A stretch of 64,000 bases of DNA from Mycobacteroides sp. CBMA 271. GTDB taxonomy: Bacteria > Actinomycetota > Actinomycetes > Mycobacteriales > Mycobacteriaceae. Position numbers and translations under genes: made by a program. Numbering within the stretch: position 1 is the first letter of the stretch; every line of letters starts with the position of its first letter. The DNA lies in contig NZ_VTHB01000008.1 in assembly GCF_009729205.1 (NCBI RefSeq), positions 248,001 to 312,000 of the forward strand, written 5' to 3'. Below are positions 55,907 to 64,000 of this stretch, in pieces. Below the pieces are notes generated by a model. It searched no databases. It was not told the DNA's origin and was given only the letters and a program-made list of their open reading frames with translations.

Positions 55907-57391
55907 ATGCAACGCATGGGCGACGAAGTCGCACGAACCCATTTCACCGGCGAACACCGCCGGGCCTATCGCACCAAGGTGCAGAACTGTCTGGACGTGT
56001 TCGAGACCATGCTGTCGGAGTCCAGCTTCGACTTCGAGCGACCGCTGACCGGCATGGAGATCGAGTTCAACCTGGTTGACGGCAACTACCAGCCCACGAT
56101 GATGAATACCGAGGTTCTCGCCTCGATCGCCGATCCCGCATTTCAGACCGAGCTGGGCGCCTACAACATCGAGCTGAATGTGCCGCCCCGTGCGCTTCCG
56201 GGTTCCGCGGCACTTGAACTCGAGGACGAGGTGCGGTCCAGTCTCAACGCCGCATGCGAACGAGCCGGTGAACTCGGCGCCCACATCGTGATGATCGGCA
56301 TCCTGCCCACGGTGATGCCCGAGCATCTGGAGGGCCGGTGGATGAGCCCGTCGTCGCGATACCAAGCGCTCAATGACGCAGTGTTCACCGCCCGCGGCGA
56401 GGACATGCAGATCGATATCGCGGGCACAGAGCGGCTCAGCGTGAGGTCACCGTCGATCGCACCGGAATCGGCGTGCACCAGCATGCAGCTGCACCTTCAG
56501 GTGGCACCCGACGATTTCGCCGCCAACTGGAACGCGGCCCAGGCACTGGCGGGCCCCCAGCTAGCGCTCGCCGCCAACTCGCCGTTCTTCTTCGGCAAGT
56601 CGTTGTGGGCCGAAACTCGGGTGGAGCTGTTCACACAGTCCACCGACACCCGTCCGCAAGAATTCAAGATCCAGGGGGTGCGCCCTAGGGTGTGGTTCGG
56701 CGAGCGCTGGATCACGTCGATCTTCGATCTGTTCGAAGAGAATGTTCTCTACTTCCCGTCACTGTTGCCGGAGATCTCCGACGAGGACCCCGCGGCCGAG
56801 CTCGCCGCCGGTAGGGCACCGCGGCTTCAGGAACTGCGGCTGCACAACGGAACCATCTACCGCTGGAACCGGCCAATCTACGACGTGGTCAACGGCACCC
56901 CGCATCTGCGGGTAGAGAATCGGGTGCTTCCGGCCGGGCCGACGGTCATCGACGTCATGGCCAATGCCGCGTTCTACTACGGAGCATTGCGCGCACTGTC
57001 GGAGGACGACCGGCCCGTCTGGACCAAGATGACTTTCGCTGCGGCGCATGAGAATTTCCTCGAAGGTGCCCGGCGCGGCGCAGCGGCCAGGTTGTATTGG
57101 CCGGGGGTCGGGGAGATCGCCGCCGACGAGTTGACACTGAGACACCTACTGCCCATGGCCCATGAGGGTTTACGACGCTGGGGCGTGGCCCCCGCGGTGC
57201 GCGACCGCTATCTGGGTGTGATTGAGGCGCGCGCGAAATCGGGCATCAACGGCGCGGTGTGGCAGACACGTACCGTCGGCGCACTGGAGGAACGCGGGCT
57301 GAATCACAACGCGGCGCTCACCGAAATGCTCCGGATGTATTGCGAACACATGCATTCCAATGAACCGGTGCACACCTGGGAGCAGATCTAG
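55907..57391 (+). CDS. Glutamate-cysteine ligase family 2 protein (Rv3698-like)
   Basis: 494 residues from ATG 55907 (491 from ATG 55916). The carboxylate-amine ligase fold is visible: LTGMEIEFNLVDG near residue 45 with the first metal-binding acidic pair, YNIELNVPP, and STDTRPQEFKIQGVRPRVW with the catalytic arginine region. Mycobacteria use other enzymes for gamma-glutamylcysteine in ergothioneine synthesis (EgtA), and this Rv3698-type protein has no proven substrate. It lies near egtE/egtD but on the other strand. A fragment of a second copy lies at 59154-59497. Confidence 0.87.
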   Translation: MQRMGDEVARTHFTGEHRRAYRTKVQNCLDVFETMLSESSFDFERPLTGMEIEFNLVDGNYQPTMMNTEVLASIADPAFQTELGAYNIELNVPPRALPGSAALELEDEVRSSLNAACERAGELGAHIVMIGILPTVMPEHLEGRWMSPSSRYQALNDAVFTARGEDMQIDIAGTERLSVRSPSIAPESACTSMQLHLQVAPDDFAANWNAAQALAGPQLALAANSPFFFGKSLWAETRVELFTQSTDTRPQEFKIQGVRPRVWFGERWITSIFDLFEENVLYFPSLLPEISDEDPAAELAAGRAPRLQELRLHNGTIYRWNRPIYDVVNGTPHLRVENRVLPAGPTVIDVMANAAFYYGALRALSEDDRPVWTKMTFAAAHENFLEGARRGAAARLYWPGVGEIAADELTLRHLLPMAHEGLRRWGVAPAVRDRYLGVIEARAKSGINGAVWQTRTVGALEERGLNHNAALTEMLRMYCEHMHSNEPVHTWEQI

Positions 57392-57568
<177 letters not shown>

Positions 57569-57635
57569 GTTTCTCCCGTTGCCAGAGTGGCTGAAGTTGT
57601 TGGCGGATTCCCTTGCAGGGCAGCATCCGTCACGG

Positions 57636-57656
57636 TAGATTCGAATGTATGTTCGA
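57636..57656 (+). promoter_or_regulatory. LexA (SOS) box and leaderless promoter of the 13E12 HNH gene
   Basis: TCGAATGTATGTTCGA (57641-57656) matches the mycobacterial SOS box TCGAAC-N4-GTTCGA at all but one position. TAGATT (57636-57641) ends seven bases before ATG 57649, so the box covers the -10 end, transcription start and start codon. 13E12 genes of M. tuberculosis are known LexA targets. Confidence 0.7.
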
Positions 57657-58997
57657 CTCCATGGGGGGATGCTGAGCTGATCGACGTGATCACCTCCGCC
57701 CAACGCGCCGAGGCCCAGGCCGCCGCGCGGCGACTGGCCGCGATCGGCGCCCTGGTGGACCGGCACGCCGACCCCAACCAGGAAGAACCCCAGGACCGGT
57801 TCGCCGTGGACCGCTGGGATGGGGGTGGCCGCCCAAATCGCTGCCGCCCAGGGCATCACGCATGCCTTGGCCTCTCACCAGATGCGCTACGCCTACGTGC
57901 TGCGACACCGCCTCAAAGCCGTGGCGGCCCGATTCACCGACGGACACATCGACTTTCGCACCGTCGCCCTCATCATCGGGCGCACCGAGCTACTCGAGGA
58001 TGACGCCGTGGTCGCCGCCGTGGACGCCGCGATCGTGGCCGCGATACCCCGCTGGGAACGCTGGTCGATCAAACGCATCACCGCCGCCCTGGACGCCCTC
58101 GTCTACCGCCATGATCTCGACGCGGTACGGCGCACCAAAACCGCCACCGATGACCGACACCTGCAGATCCGACCCCTGGACACCGGGAACCCACTCGCCG
58201 AAATCTGGGGAGTCCTACACACCCCTCATGCGGTGGCCCTCGACAAACGTCTCGATCAACTCGCCACCACCGTTTGCGGCGCCGACCCACGCACCAAAGC
58301 CCAAAAGCGCGCCGACGCCATCGGCGCCCTCACCCAAGGCCACGACCAGATGCACTGCACCTGCACCGATCCCGACTGCGCCGGCCGCGCCATGGCCGAC
58401 ACCCCAGTAATCGTGCACATGGTCGCCAACCAGACCACCCTCGAAGACCCCGACAGCGTCGAACCCGCCCAGGTCTCCGGATTCGGGGTCATCAACGCCG
58501 AACAAGCCCGCCAGATCGCCACCACCCCCGGAACACGCATCCGTACCCTCGAGTCCGAGGCCACGGACCGCTACCGGCCCACCCGCGCCCTGGACGCCTT
58601 CGTGCGGTGCCGCGACCAGATGTGCCGATTCCCCGGCTGCTCGCAACCCGCCGACAAAGCCGACCTCGACCACAGCATTTCGTATGCCAACGGCGGACAC
58701 ACCGACGCCGACAACCTCAAAGCACTGTGCCGCAAACACCACCTACTCAAAACCTTCGGTGGCTGGCGCGAGATCCAGGAACCCGACGGCACCATCATCT
58801 GGAAAGCACCCACCGGACACCTCTACACCACCACCCCGGCCAGCAGCCTGCTCTTCGCCAACCTCACCCGAGCCCGCACCCGCACCCAAAACCGCGAACA
58901 ACGCCGGGCCGCAGAACGAAACCACAACCGAGCCGAACGACTGCAACGCCAAGCCGAACAAGCCGCCTACGCCGAAGCCAACCCACCGCCCTTTTAA
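57649..58997 (+). pseudogene. 13E12-repeat DUF222/HNH endonuclease gene with two frameshifts
   Basis: Removing one G from each of two G tracts (G6 at 57663-57668 and G5 at 57821-57825) restores a single frame of about 448 codons starting MFDSMGDAELIDV. As it stands, translation from 57649 stops at 57673. The longest intact piece (57819-58997, 392 codons) holds most of DUF222 and the HNH domain (CRFPGCSQ, then LDHSISYANGG and LCRKHHLLKT), so a shortened protein is possible. 13E12 elements are mobile, SOS-controlled repeats of mycobacteria. Sequencing error in the G tracts cannot be excluded. Confidence 0.78.
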
Positions 58998-59032
58998 CAG
59001 GCGCCCTTAGAAGAGCCGGTTCCCTTCCGGAG

Positions 59033-59052
59033 ACAACACAAAGCCGTGTTGT
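59033..59052 (+). terminator. Hairpin after the HNH gene
   Basis: ACAACAC (59033-59039) and GTGTTGT (59046-59052) form a perfect 7-bp stem with a 6-base loop, followed by TC. It may be a transcript-end hairpin of the HNH gene. Confidence 0.4.
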
Positions 59053-59055
59053 TCA

Positions 59056-59153
59056 ACCAGCGACGGGGTTGGGCTCCAGCGTAGCGATAACACTTGGCTC
59101 GTCAAACACCTCCACCGTAGGCCAATCTTGAATTATCCCAGTATCTTTCGAGC
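59056..59153 (-). pseudogene. Internal fragment of a second egtE copy
   Basis: The minus strand from 59153 reads RKILG-stop, then after a frameshift DEPSVIATLEP, matching [10 protein letters not shown]...[11 protein letters not shown] of intact EgtE (bases 63021 down to about 62936). Nucleotide similarity is high over about 90 bases. The fragment abuts the ligase fragment exactly at 59153/59154. Both flanking parts of the gene are absent. Confidence 0.8.
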
Positions 59154-59497
59154 GACTGTCATCGATGTCATGGCCGACGCCGCGTTCCAATACGGGCCGT
59201 TACGCACCCTGCCCGAGGACGACAGGCCGGTCTGGCCCAAGGTGACTTTCTCTGCGGCACATGAGATTTCCTCGAAGGCACCCGTAGCGGCGTGGGCCCC
59301 CGACGTGTGCGACCACTATCTGGGCATCATCGAGGCGAGCGAAGTCCGGCATCAACGGCGCAGCGTGGCAGACCCACACAGTCGGCGCGCTGGAAGAGCG
59401 CGGATTGAATCGCGCTGCGGCGCTCACCGAGATGCTCCGAATGTATTGCCGCCACATACATTCCAATGAACCGGTGCACACCTGGGAACTGCTGTAA
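59154..59497 (+). pseudogene. C-terminal fragment of a second ligase (Rv3698-like) copy
   Basis: It starts at the position equal to base 56941 of the intact ligase: TVIDVMADAAFQYGPLR against TVIDVMANAAFYYGALR. It continues with about 100 bases deleted (after the FSAAHE block) and at least one frameshift, and ends in the same PVHTWE and a TAA at 59497. It has no start and cannot make a working enzyme. Confidence 0.85.
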
Positions 59498-59628
59498 GGG
59501 TTCTCCCGGCATCGAGATGCGCCTTTTGTGGTGAAAGTTCGAGTGGATCTCTGCATTTCGTAGCTTCCGGAGTGGCTCGTTGAATACCGAATCTCATCGG
59601 GGAATAGCTACAATCGCCTGATGATGGC
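59498..59628. other. Intergenic region with promoter-like TACAAT
   Basis: The 130 bases between the ligase fragment and the membrane-protein gene contain TACAAT (59609-59614) six bases before ATG 59621. That ATG opens a 16-codon frame ending at TGA 59671 which overlaps the membrane-protein start in another frame. A leaderless short peptide or simply a short leader for the GTG 59629 gene are both possible. Confidence 0.35.
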
Positions 59629-60945
59629 GTGGGGAGCCGAACGGGGGCGTCAACGGTGCTGGATGTTCTGAAGCGCACGGGCCTGCTACTACGACGGCAC
59701 GGGCCCTGGCTGGTCGCGATTTACCTCGTCGGGTGGCTGGCCCGTTACGGTGCACTCCATCTCGCCGTGTACGTGAGTCTGCACGTTGGCGGACTCTGGG
59801 GCGGCCTGGTCTTTCCACTTGTGGTGCTGGCGCGCATGCTGACCTATGTCGCGATGTTCTGGGTGCTCAGGCGTGATGTCGTAGGTACGCAGGTGAGCTA
59901 CCGAGTAGGCCTAGACGCGCTGGTGCGCGCGGTCGTTCCGATATTCGTCTTGTTCAGCGCCTGGAAAGTCAATCTTGAAGACTACAACCAGTTTTCCTAT
60001 GTGCAAGCCCAGCGCTACTTCGCGATGACCGAAGACGCGGGCGGGAATTCCACGAAATCCATTGAGGACGCAAACCACTTTCTCGCACCAACCGGATGGC
60101 CTATCTATCTGACCATCGTAACGATCTTTGCTGCACGTATGGTGCTCACCAAATACCAGGACCGCATGCCCGCCTGGGTGCAGCTCATCACGCTCTACCT
60201 TCAGGCAACCTGGCTCTACCTGCTGGTCGCCGCGGCCGGCCGTCGCTTGTTAGGAACACCAACCTGGATCGGCGAGCGACGCATCGTCATCTGGTATCAC
60301 GCTCAACGGGACGAGTTGCTCTCACGTTTCAAGGTGCTTGGTCCGTTATGGGATTGGGCCACCGGCTGGTTGGGTGATGCGATACCGCCCACCCTGATCG
60401 CACTGACCTGGGTGGCGTTCGCAGGAATCATCTTCGCGATCAATCCGCCCGCCACCTGGCGCAGCGTCGGCCTCAACGTACTGGGCGCCTCCCGAGCCGA
60501 GCGGCTAGCCCGCGCGCGCGAGGACGTCACGCGAGAATTCAGCAGCTGGCGTCCGTGGCTGGTCAACGGCATTCGGTCTCGTGGAGCAGAGATCGCCGAC
60601 AGCATCCTGGGAATAGTGTCCTCATTGAGCGATTCGATACGGCTGGTCCTACACGCGCGCGTGTGGGTTGTCGCCTTCTATGTCGCCGCGTTCACCGGGC
60701 TGTTGCTGCTGTTCCCGACCGGTGTCTATTACAACCCAAACGTTACCGACGGTCTTGCGTGGCGAGTGACGGCCTTACTCATCGGCCCGCAAGACACTGA
60801 ATGGTGGGCAAGTTATATGGTGAGCATCCGCGCCACACTGGGGGCGATCATCGACCCCATCCGAGTCTGCCTGGTCGCAGCCATGTACTGGCACTGCATC
60901 AGCGTCGTTTCTCACGAAAGAAATCATTTACCCAGCTCGAAATGA
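59629..60945 (+). CDS. Polytopic membrane protein of unknown function
   Basis: 438 residues from GTG 59629; GTG 59656 (start MLDVLKRTG) is an equally plausible start. About six membrane helices are spread over the chain (near 25-45, 50-75, 100-115, 150-170, 180-200, 260-280, 350-370 by hydrophobicity), separated by a soluble WNATGWLGD-containing middle and a charged RAERLARAREDVTREF segment. No family was recognised. Its end overlaps the antisense gene by 22 bases. It may form an envelope unit with the three minus-strand genes. Confidence 0.72.
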   Translation: MGSRTGASTVLDVLKRTGLLLRRHGPWLVAIYLVGWLARYGALHLAVYVSLHVGGLWGGLVFPLVVLARMLTYVAMFWVLRRDVVGTQVSYRVGLDALVRAVVPIFVLFSAWKVNLEDYNQFSYVQAQRYFAMTEDAGGNSTKSIEDANHFLAPTGWPIYLTIVTIFAARMVLTKYQDRMPAWVQLITLYLQATWLYLLVAAAGRRLLGTPTWIGERRIVIWYHAQRDELLSRFKVLGPLWDWATGWLGDAIPPTLIALTWVAFAGIIFAINPPATWRSVGLNVLGASRAERLARAREDVTREFSSWRPWLVNGIRSRGAEIADSILGIVSSLSDSIRLVLHARVWVVAFYVAAFTGLLLLFPTGVYYNPNVTDGLAWRVTALLIGPQDTEWWASYMVSIRATLGAIIDPIRVCLVAAMYWHCISVVSHERNHLPSSK

Positions 60946-61493
60946 ACGATCTCGCGGTCGCCTTTCGGGAGAAAAAGGACCTCGGCCCCCACGATTTCTG
61001 CGTCAGTAGGCACGAGAGCTACGATCGCCAAAGACTTCACGGATCCAGTGCAGAAAAAATTGCCATCGTAATCTTCTCCCAACGCTTTTAACAAGGCTCT
61101 CGACCATCGCGTGGGGTAATTTCCGGACCGCCAACGCCGCCCCTCGCTGTCGTAGACGTAAGCCCAGGCGTTGCATCGCTGGTTTCCGATATCGGCTTCC
61201 AAGACCGGATTTCCGTTCTTAGTGCGATCGAATGCCACCGCAATAGGCCGCGTCGACTCGGGAAGTTCTAGCCGTCCGTTGTGGTCGGAACGCGGCAGCG
61301 TGATAGGCACGTTCCGGAGTCGCCAATGCACGCCGTCACGTACATATTCTGACCCGGCCGCGACGTTGGTCGCGTCATGCCAACGCCCCAGGTGCTCACG
61401 CCATTGAGGATATCCGATAGTCCACAGAAAGACAGCAATCGCAACGACTATCACGACAAACGCGACCGCATTACGCGGAATACGCCCAATCAA
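60924..61493 (-). CDS. Single-pass membrane-anchored extracytoplasmic protein
   Basis: 189 residues. One N-terminal membrane helix (about 8-26, AVAFVVIVVAIAVFLW) is followed by a beta-rich domain containing two cysteines (NQRCNAW and NFFCTGS), probably bonded. No family was recognised. The ATG at 61493 overlaps the stop of the gene upstream by four bases, so it is the last of a three-gene minus-strand operon. Confidence 0.72.
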   Translation of the reverse strand: MIGRIPRNAVAFVVIVVAIAVFLWTIGYPQWREHLGRWHDATNVAAGSEYVRDGVHWRLRNVPITLPRSDHNGRLELPESTRPIAVAFDRTKNGNPVLEADIGNQRCNAWAYVYDSEGRRWRSGNYPTRWSRALLKALGEDYDGNFFCTGSVKSLAIVALVPTDAEIVGAEVLFLPKGDREIVHFELGK

Positions 61494-62077
61494 ATCCGCC
61501 CCCCTGAATTAGGAATATCAACCGATTTGCGGTCAATCAGCATCGACACCGGCATGTCAATCATAAGCCGAGAATCAATGGGCCATCCCTCCACCGTCAG
61601 ATCAATGAATTTTGACTGACTCGACGTAAGCATGAGTGTAAGATTCCCCAGATTCCGGGGAACATCAAACACGCATGTGTACTTTATTGGCACCCCCGGT
61701 GGGCCACAGTTCGGAGCCGGCTCGATCTCGGTCCGGAAGATCTGATTGTCAACACGCAATTCTGGCTTAAAGCTCTCCGCTTTCGATATCGACGCGCATT
61801 CCATCTCGACAACCAACCACCGACCGGCAGCGGCTTCAGCATCACCGGTGTATCGGTCCCATCTAACGATCCGAGTGGAATACACAGCGGTAACTCTCGC
61901 GCTAATGTCCCTGCCACTCAACCACTGGTTCCCAGAGCCATGAATATCGATCGGTGCATACGACTCGCTTCTCGTAGGAGTGCTCCGAAAGAAGAATGCC
62001 GTCAACGCGAGGAATGCAACGGCAAGCGCTACTTGCGCGAGACGCACCATGCGCCCATTTTTCGGCATACTATCCAC
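61490..62077 (-). CDS. Membrane-anchored beta-sandwich protein (DUF4352-like)
   Basis: 195 residues. The N-terminal helix (about 11-30) anchors a domain with ARVTAVYSTRIV, RWLVVEMECAS and two further cysteines (PNCGPPG and KYTCVFDV), in the strand order of DUF4352/Ig-like extracytoplasmic domains. It overlaps the upstream gene by eight bases and the downstream gene by four, so the three proteins are made together. Confidence 0.72.
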   Translation of the reverse strand: MDSMPKNGRMVRLAQVALAVAFLALTAFFFRSTPTRSESYAPIDIHGSGNQWLSGRDISARVTAVYSTRIVRWDRYTGDAEAAAGRWLVVEMECASISKAESFKPELRVDNQIFRTEIEPAPNCGPPGVPIKYTCVFDVPRNLGNLTLMLTSSQSKFIDLTVEGWPIDSRLMIDMPVSMLIDRKSVDIPNSGGRI

Positions 62078-62735
62078 ATCCTTGAATAGCAGCGCTCACG
62101 TTCCCGTACCGCGCGATTGGCGTCGTATGAAAGATTCTCACCGTGCCGTTTACGTCTTCGCGCAGCTCCAAGTCATACATCCGGATGGTGGCGGTCCCCG
62201 GGGTATCCCATTTGTCCGGCGCTACTCCCCAATACAACGTCAAATCGAGCTTCTTACCCGGGGGAAAAGCAAATACATTATTGAATCTCCCGGATGGACG
62301 ATACGCACCAAAATACTCATACTCGACGGCATCTGCGAGCGTGAATGGCGCCTCAGAAGCGTTCTTTGATTTGAATGCACTACCAAGCTCTACGGCTTCA
62401 TTACCGAGATTCTCGACAGTGACGTAAAGCGCGATCACTCGCCACGACTTCTCCAGAGCCTTTTCGAGTGAGTAGGTTGACGTTCCTCGGCGTAGCTGTT
62501 CGACGTCACAAATTCCGTCAAACCGACGCGGTGTGAGCTGAAGCATCCCGTTGTCGTAGGTTTCACCCAAGGTCACCTGAGTGGCGGCGGATCCCTTGTC
62601 GAGACCGCCAAATCCGGCGGTGACTGCCAGAACCGATACCAGCGCCACCCGGCCGAGGTTCTTCAGCGAGACGCGGTCGATGAATCGCCGATTCTCGGGT
62701 CCGCTCGACTCCGATACTGCCCCACCCCCACCCAT
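62070..62735 (-). CDS. Membrane-anchored beta-sandwich protein (DUF4352-like), operon leader
   Basis: 221 residues. A cytoplasmic head (1-27), one helix (about 28-48, VALVSVLAVTAGFGG) and a domain with SWRVIALYVTVENLGNEAVEL, the typical second-strand pattern of DUF4352 proteins, followed by FPPGKKLDLTLYW. Cysteines occur near 75 and at the end. ATG 62735 is supported by TATGCT six bases upstream. Three consecutive anchored beta-domain proteins suggest a multisubunit surface complex. Confidence 0.75.
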   Translation of the reverse strand: MGGGGAVSESSGPENRRFIDRVSLKNLGRVALVSVLAVTAGFGGLDKGSAATQVTLGETYDNGMLQLTPRRFDGICDVEQLRRGTSTYSLEKALEKSWRVIALYVTVENLGNEAVELGSAFKSKNASEAPFTLADAVEYEYFGAYRPSGRFNNVFAFPPGKKLDLTLYWGVAPDKWDTPGTATIRMYDLELREDVNGTVRIFHTTPIARYGNVSAAIQGCG

Positions 62736-62741
62736 CGCAGT

Positions 62742-62747
62742 AGCATA
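62742..62747 (-). promoter_or_regulatory. -10 element of the three-gene envelope operon
   Basis: On the minus strand TATGCT is followed by six bases and ATG 62735, a leaderless arrangement. The preceding egtE stop is only 8 bases upstream, so the promoter overlaps the egtE 3' end. Confidence 0.5.
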
Positions 62748-62754
62748 CGACGCC

Positions 62755-63825
62755 TTACCCTCGAAGCACCTTCGCTAGCGCTTCCAATTCCTCATCGGTG
62801 CCGTCGACATGCGGACTGATCCGCAGCACCGGCTTGGTCATCTCGAACGGCGCCCGCATGGTCTCTGCGGCTGTCGTCACGATCCCGTGTTCCTCGATGA
62901 GGCGAGCCCGCACCTCGACGATGTCGACGTCGCCGACGGGCTCCAACGTGGTGATGGCACTTGGCTCGTCCATGGATTCCACCACCCGCCAATCCTTCAG
63001 GTCTCCCAGGATCTTTCGAGCAGCCCGTCCGCGTTCAGCAAGAGCTCCCTGTACCTCCGCTGCACCGGCGGCGAGATGCTGGCCCACCGCCACCGACAGG
63101 CCCACCCAGCCCGCGATGTGCGCTTCGACGTGACCGGCCCACTGCGGAATCAGATGCGCGAGCGTCGGATTGATGGCGAGCACACCCACGCCACGTGGAC
63201 CGGCCAGCCACTTGCGCGACGGTGCGTACATGGCGTCCGCACCATACGTGCAGTCGACATGCCCCAGAGCCTGCGCGGCGTCGACCACAACGGGCACCCC
63301 GGCCGCGCGGGCCAACGCGACCACCTCGGCGGCGGGCTGCACCGTGCCGCGGTGGCTGCCCACCGCCGTGACATGCACCAGGTCAATCTTCTCGCGGCGC
63401 AGGAAACCTTCAATCCCGTCAAGGTCGGCGCGACCGGACCCGTCGACCGGCAGCCAGACCGGAGTGAACCCAAAGATGTTCATAATCATCAAGTTCGGGC
63501 CGAACTCCCCGGGCAGACAGGCGATAACCTTGCCAGCTTCCGCGGGCCAGGACTGTAGAAGCGTGCGCAACGCGTCGGCCGCCCCGGTGGTGAAGAGCAC
63601 CTCGGCCTCGGGCATACCTGTCAGCTGACGCACCGCGGTGCGCCCGGCGTCGAGGACCGGCGCCGCGGCCTCCTGCGCCACATACCCGCCGATCTGCGCC
63701 TCATGTTCGGCATGCTGCGCCACCGCGCGGATGGTTTCGACACTCTGCCGTGAACAGGCGGCCGAATCCAGATGCACACCCAGCACCGGCGGACGAGCCT
63801 GACTCCACTCTTCAGTCAAGTTCAT
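62755..63825 (-). CDS. egtE: Ergothioneine biosynthesis PLP-dependent C-S lyase EgtE
   Basis: 356 residues. Class V aminotransferase fold: [14 protein letters not shown] near residue 78, [14 protein letters not shown] (PLP-binding Asp) and [16 protein letters not shown] with the Schiff-base lysine in SRKW. EgtE cleaves the hercynylcysteine sulfoxide C-S bond to give ergothioneine, the last step of the pathway. Its start overlaps the egtD stop (ATGA), the order of Rv3701c-Rv3700c. A piece of a second copy lies at 59056-59153. Confidence 0.93.
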   Translation of the reverse strand: MNLTEEWSQARPPVLGVHLDSAACSRQSVETIRAVAQHAEHEAQIGGYVAQEAAAPVLDAGRTAVRQLTGMPEAEVLFTTGAADALRTLLQSWPAEAGKVIACLPGEFGPNLMIMNIFGFTPVWLPVDGSGRADLDGIEGFLRREKIDLVHVTAVGSHRGTVQPAAEVVALARAAGVPVVVDAAQALGHVDCTYGADAMYAPSRKWLAGPRGVGVLAINPTLAHLIPQWAGHVEAHIAGWVGLSVAVGQHLAAGAAEVQGALAERGRAARKILGDLKDWRVVESMDEPSAITTLEPVGDVDIVEVRARLIEEHGIVTTAAETMRAPFEMTKPVLRISPHVDGTDEELEALAKVLRG

Positions 63826-64000
63826 TCCTTCACCGCCAGCGACAGTCCAAAGTCGTTGGAATCGTCAGTCCACCACTGAATCTGACGCAGTCCAGCAGCC
63901 GCCAACTCGGCCACCACACCCTCGCGCCGGAACTTGCACGACACCTCGGTCAGCATCATCTCTCCGACCGCGAAATCGACCACAAGGTCCAGCGCTTCGA
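63822..64000 (-). CDS. egtD: Histidine N-alpha-methyltransferase EgtD, C-terminal end
   Basis: The last 58 codons of the gene; the rest lies beyond the window. [24 protein letters not shown] and [16 protein letters not shown] blocks match the EgtD C-terminus (for example TEVSxKF and WWTD). EgtD trimethylates histidine to hercynine with SAM, the first committed step to ergothioneine. The stop overlaps the egtE start, so the ergothioneine operon reads leftward. Confidence 0.88.
   Translation of the reverse strand, partial: EALDLVVDFAVGEMMLTEVSCKFRREGVVAELAAAGLRQIQWWTDDSNDFGLSLAVKE

Overview
The window is chromosomal DNA from a rapidly growing mycobacterium, most likely the Mycobacteroides (M. 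abscessus/chelonae) group. The evidence is high GC, many ATGA/GTGA start-stop overlaps, WhiB4, PonA2, ergothioneine and type VII secretion genes, and gene order matching M. tuberculosis Rv3677c-Rv3684, Rv3689-Rv3695 and Rv3698-Rv3701c, with lineage-specific segments in between. Species assignment and Rv equivalences come from memory of these families, not from a search.

Layout. 1-9.3 kb is conserved core: a drug/metabolite transporter, a metallo-beta-lactamase-fold hydrolase, RidA and a DUF4177 protein on the minus strand; two Get3/ArsA-like ATPases (BagA, BagB); whiB4; ponA2; a metallophosphoesterase; and cysteine desulfhydrase cds1. tRNA-Pro(CGG) and its terminator follow. 9.6-12.3 kb is an accessory type VII secretion (T7SS) cassette: a WXG/YxxxD substrate with a glycine-rich hydrophobic tail and a small membrane protein that could be its immunity partner. 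12.4-17 kb holds a secreted two-cysteine protein, a GNAT, an SGNH hydrolase, an acyltransferase and a lipoprotein carrying a MarP-like protease fold without its catalytic Asp and Ser. 17-25.2 kb is the recCBD operon.

25.2-34.4 kb is a defence island, visibly more AT-rich than its surroundings. It has a minus-strand operon of a paraMORC-type GHKL ATPase, a PD-(D/E)XK nuclease and a Z1-domain helicase-like ATPase, plus Vsr endonuclease, a C5-cytosine methyltransferase and an NgoMIV-family restriction enzyme. Its left edge carries a frameshifted fragment of a second acyltransferase gene. This is the most interesting system in the window.

34.5-46.4 kb returns to conserved genes: a DNA glycosylase, a methyltransferase, a five-gene MoxR/DUF58 membrane operon, a SpoIIM-like and an RDD protein fired from one shared palindromic promoter, a cation/proton antiporter and a PadR regulator. 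46.4-50.4 kb is the glpF-glpK-glpD glycerol operon. 50.5-54.3 kb is a thiolase/hydratase/dehydrogenase operon equivalent to peroxisomal beta-oxidation, with a TetR regulator and a probable operator. 54.3-55.8 kb is a second T7SS cassette, encoding a WXG-led cell-wall lytic enzyme.

55.9-64 kb contains an Rv3698-like glutamate-cysteine-ligase-family gene, a CsoR-family remnant, a twice-frameshifted 13E12 HNH gene under a LexA box, a junction of egtE and ligase fragments that looks like a tandem-duplication scar, a four-gene envelope cluster, and egtE/egtD.

A recurring theme is leaderless expression: at least eleven start codons sit 6 or 7 bases after a TANNNT -10 element, including two divergent pairs.
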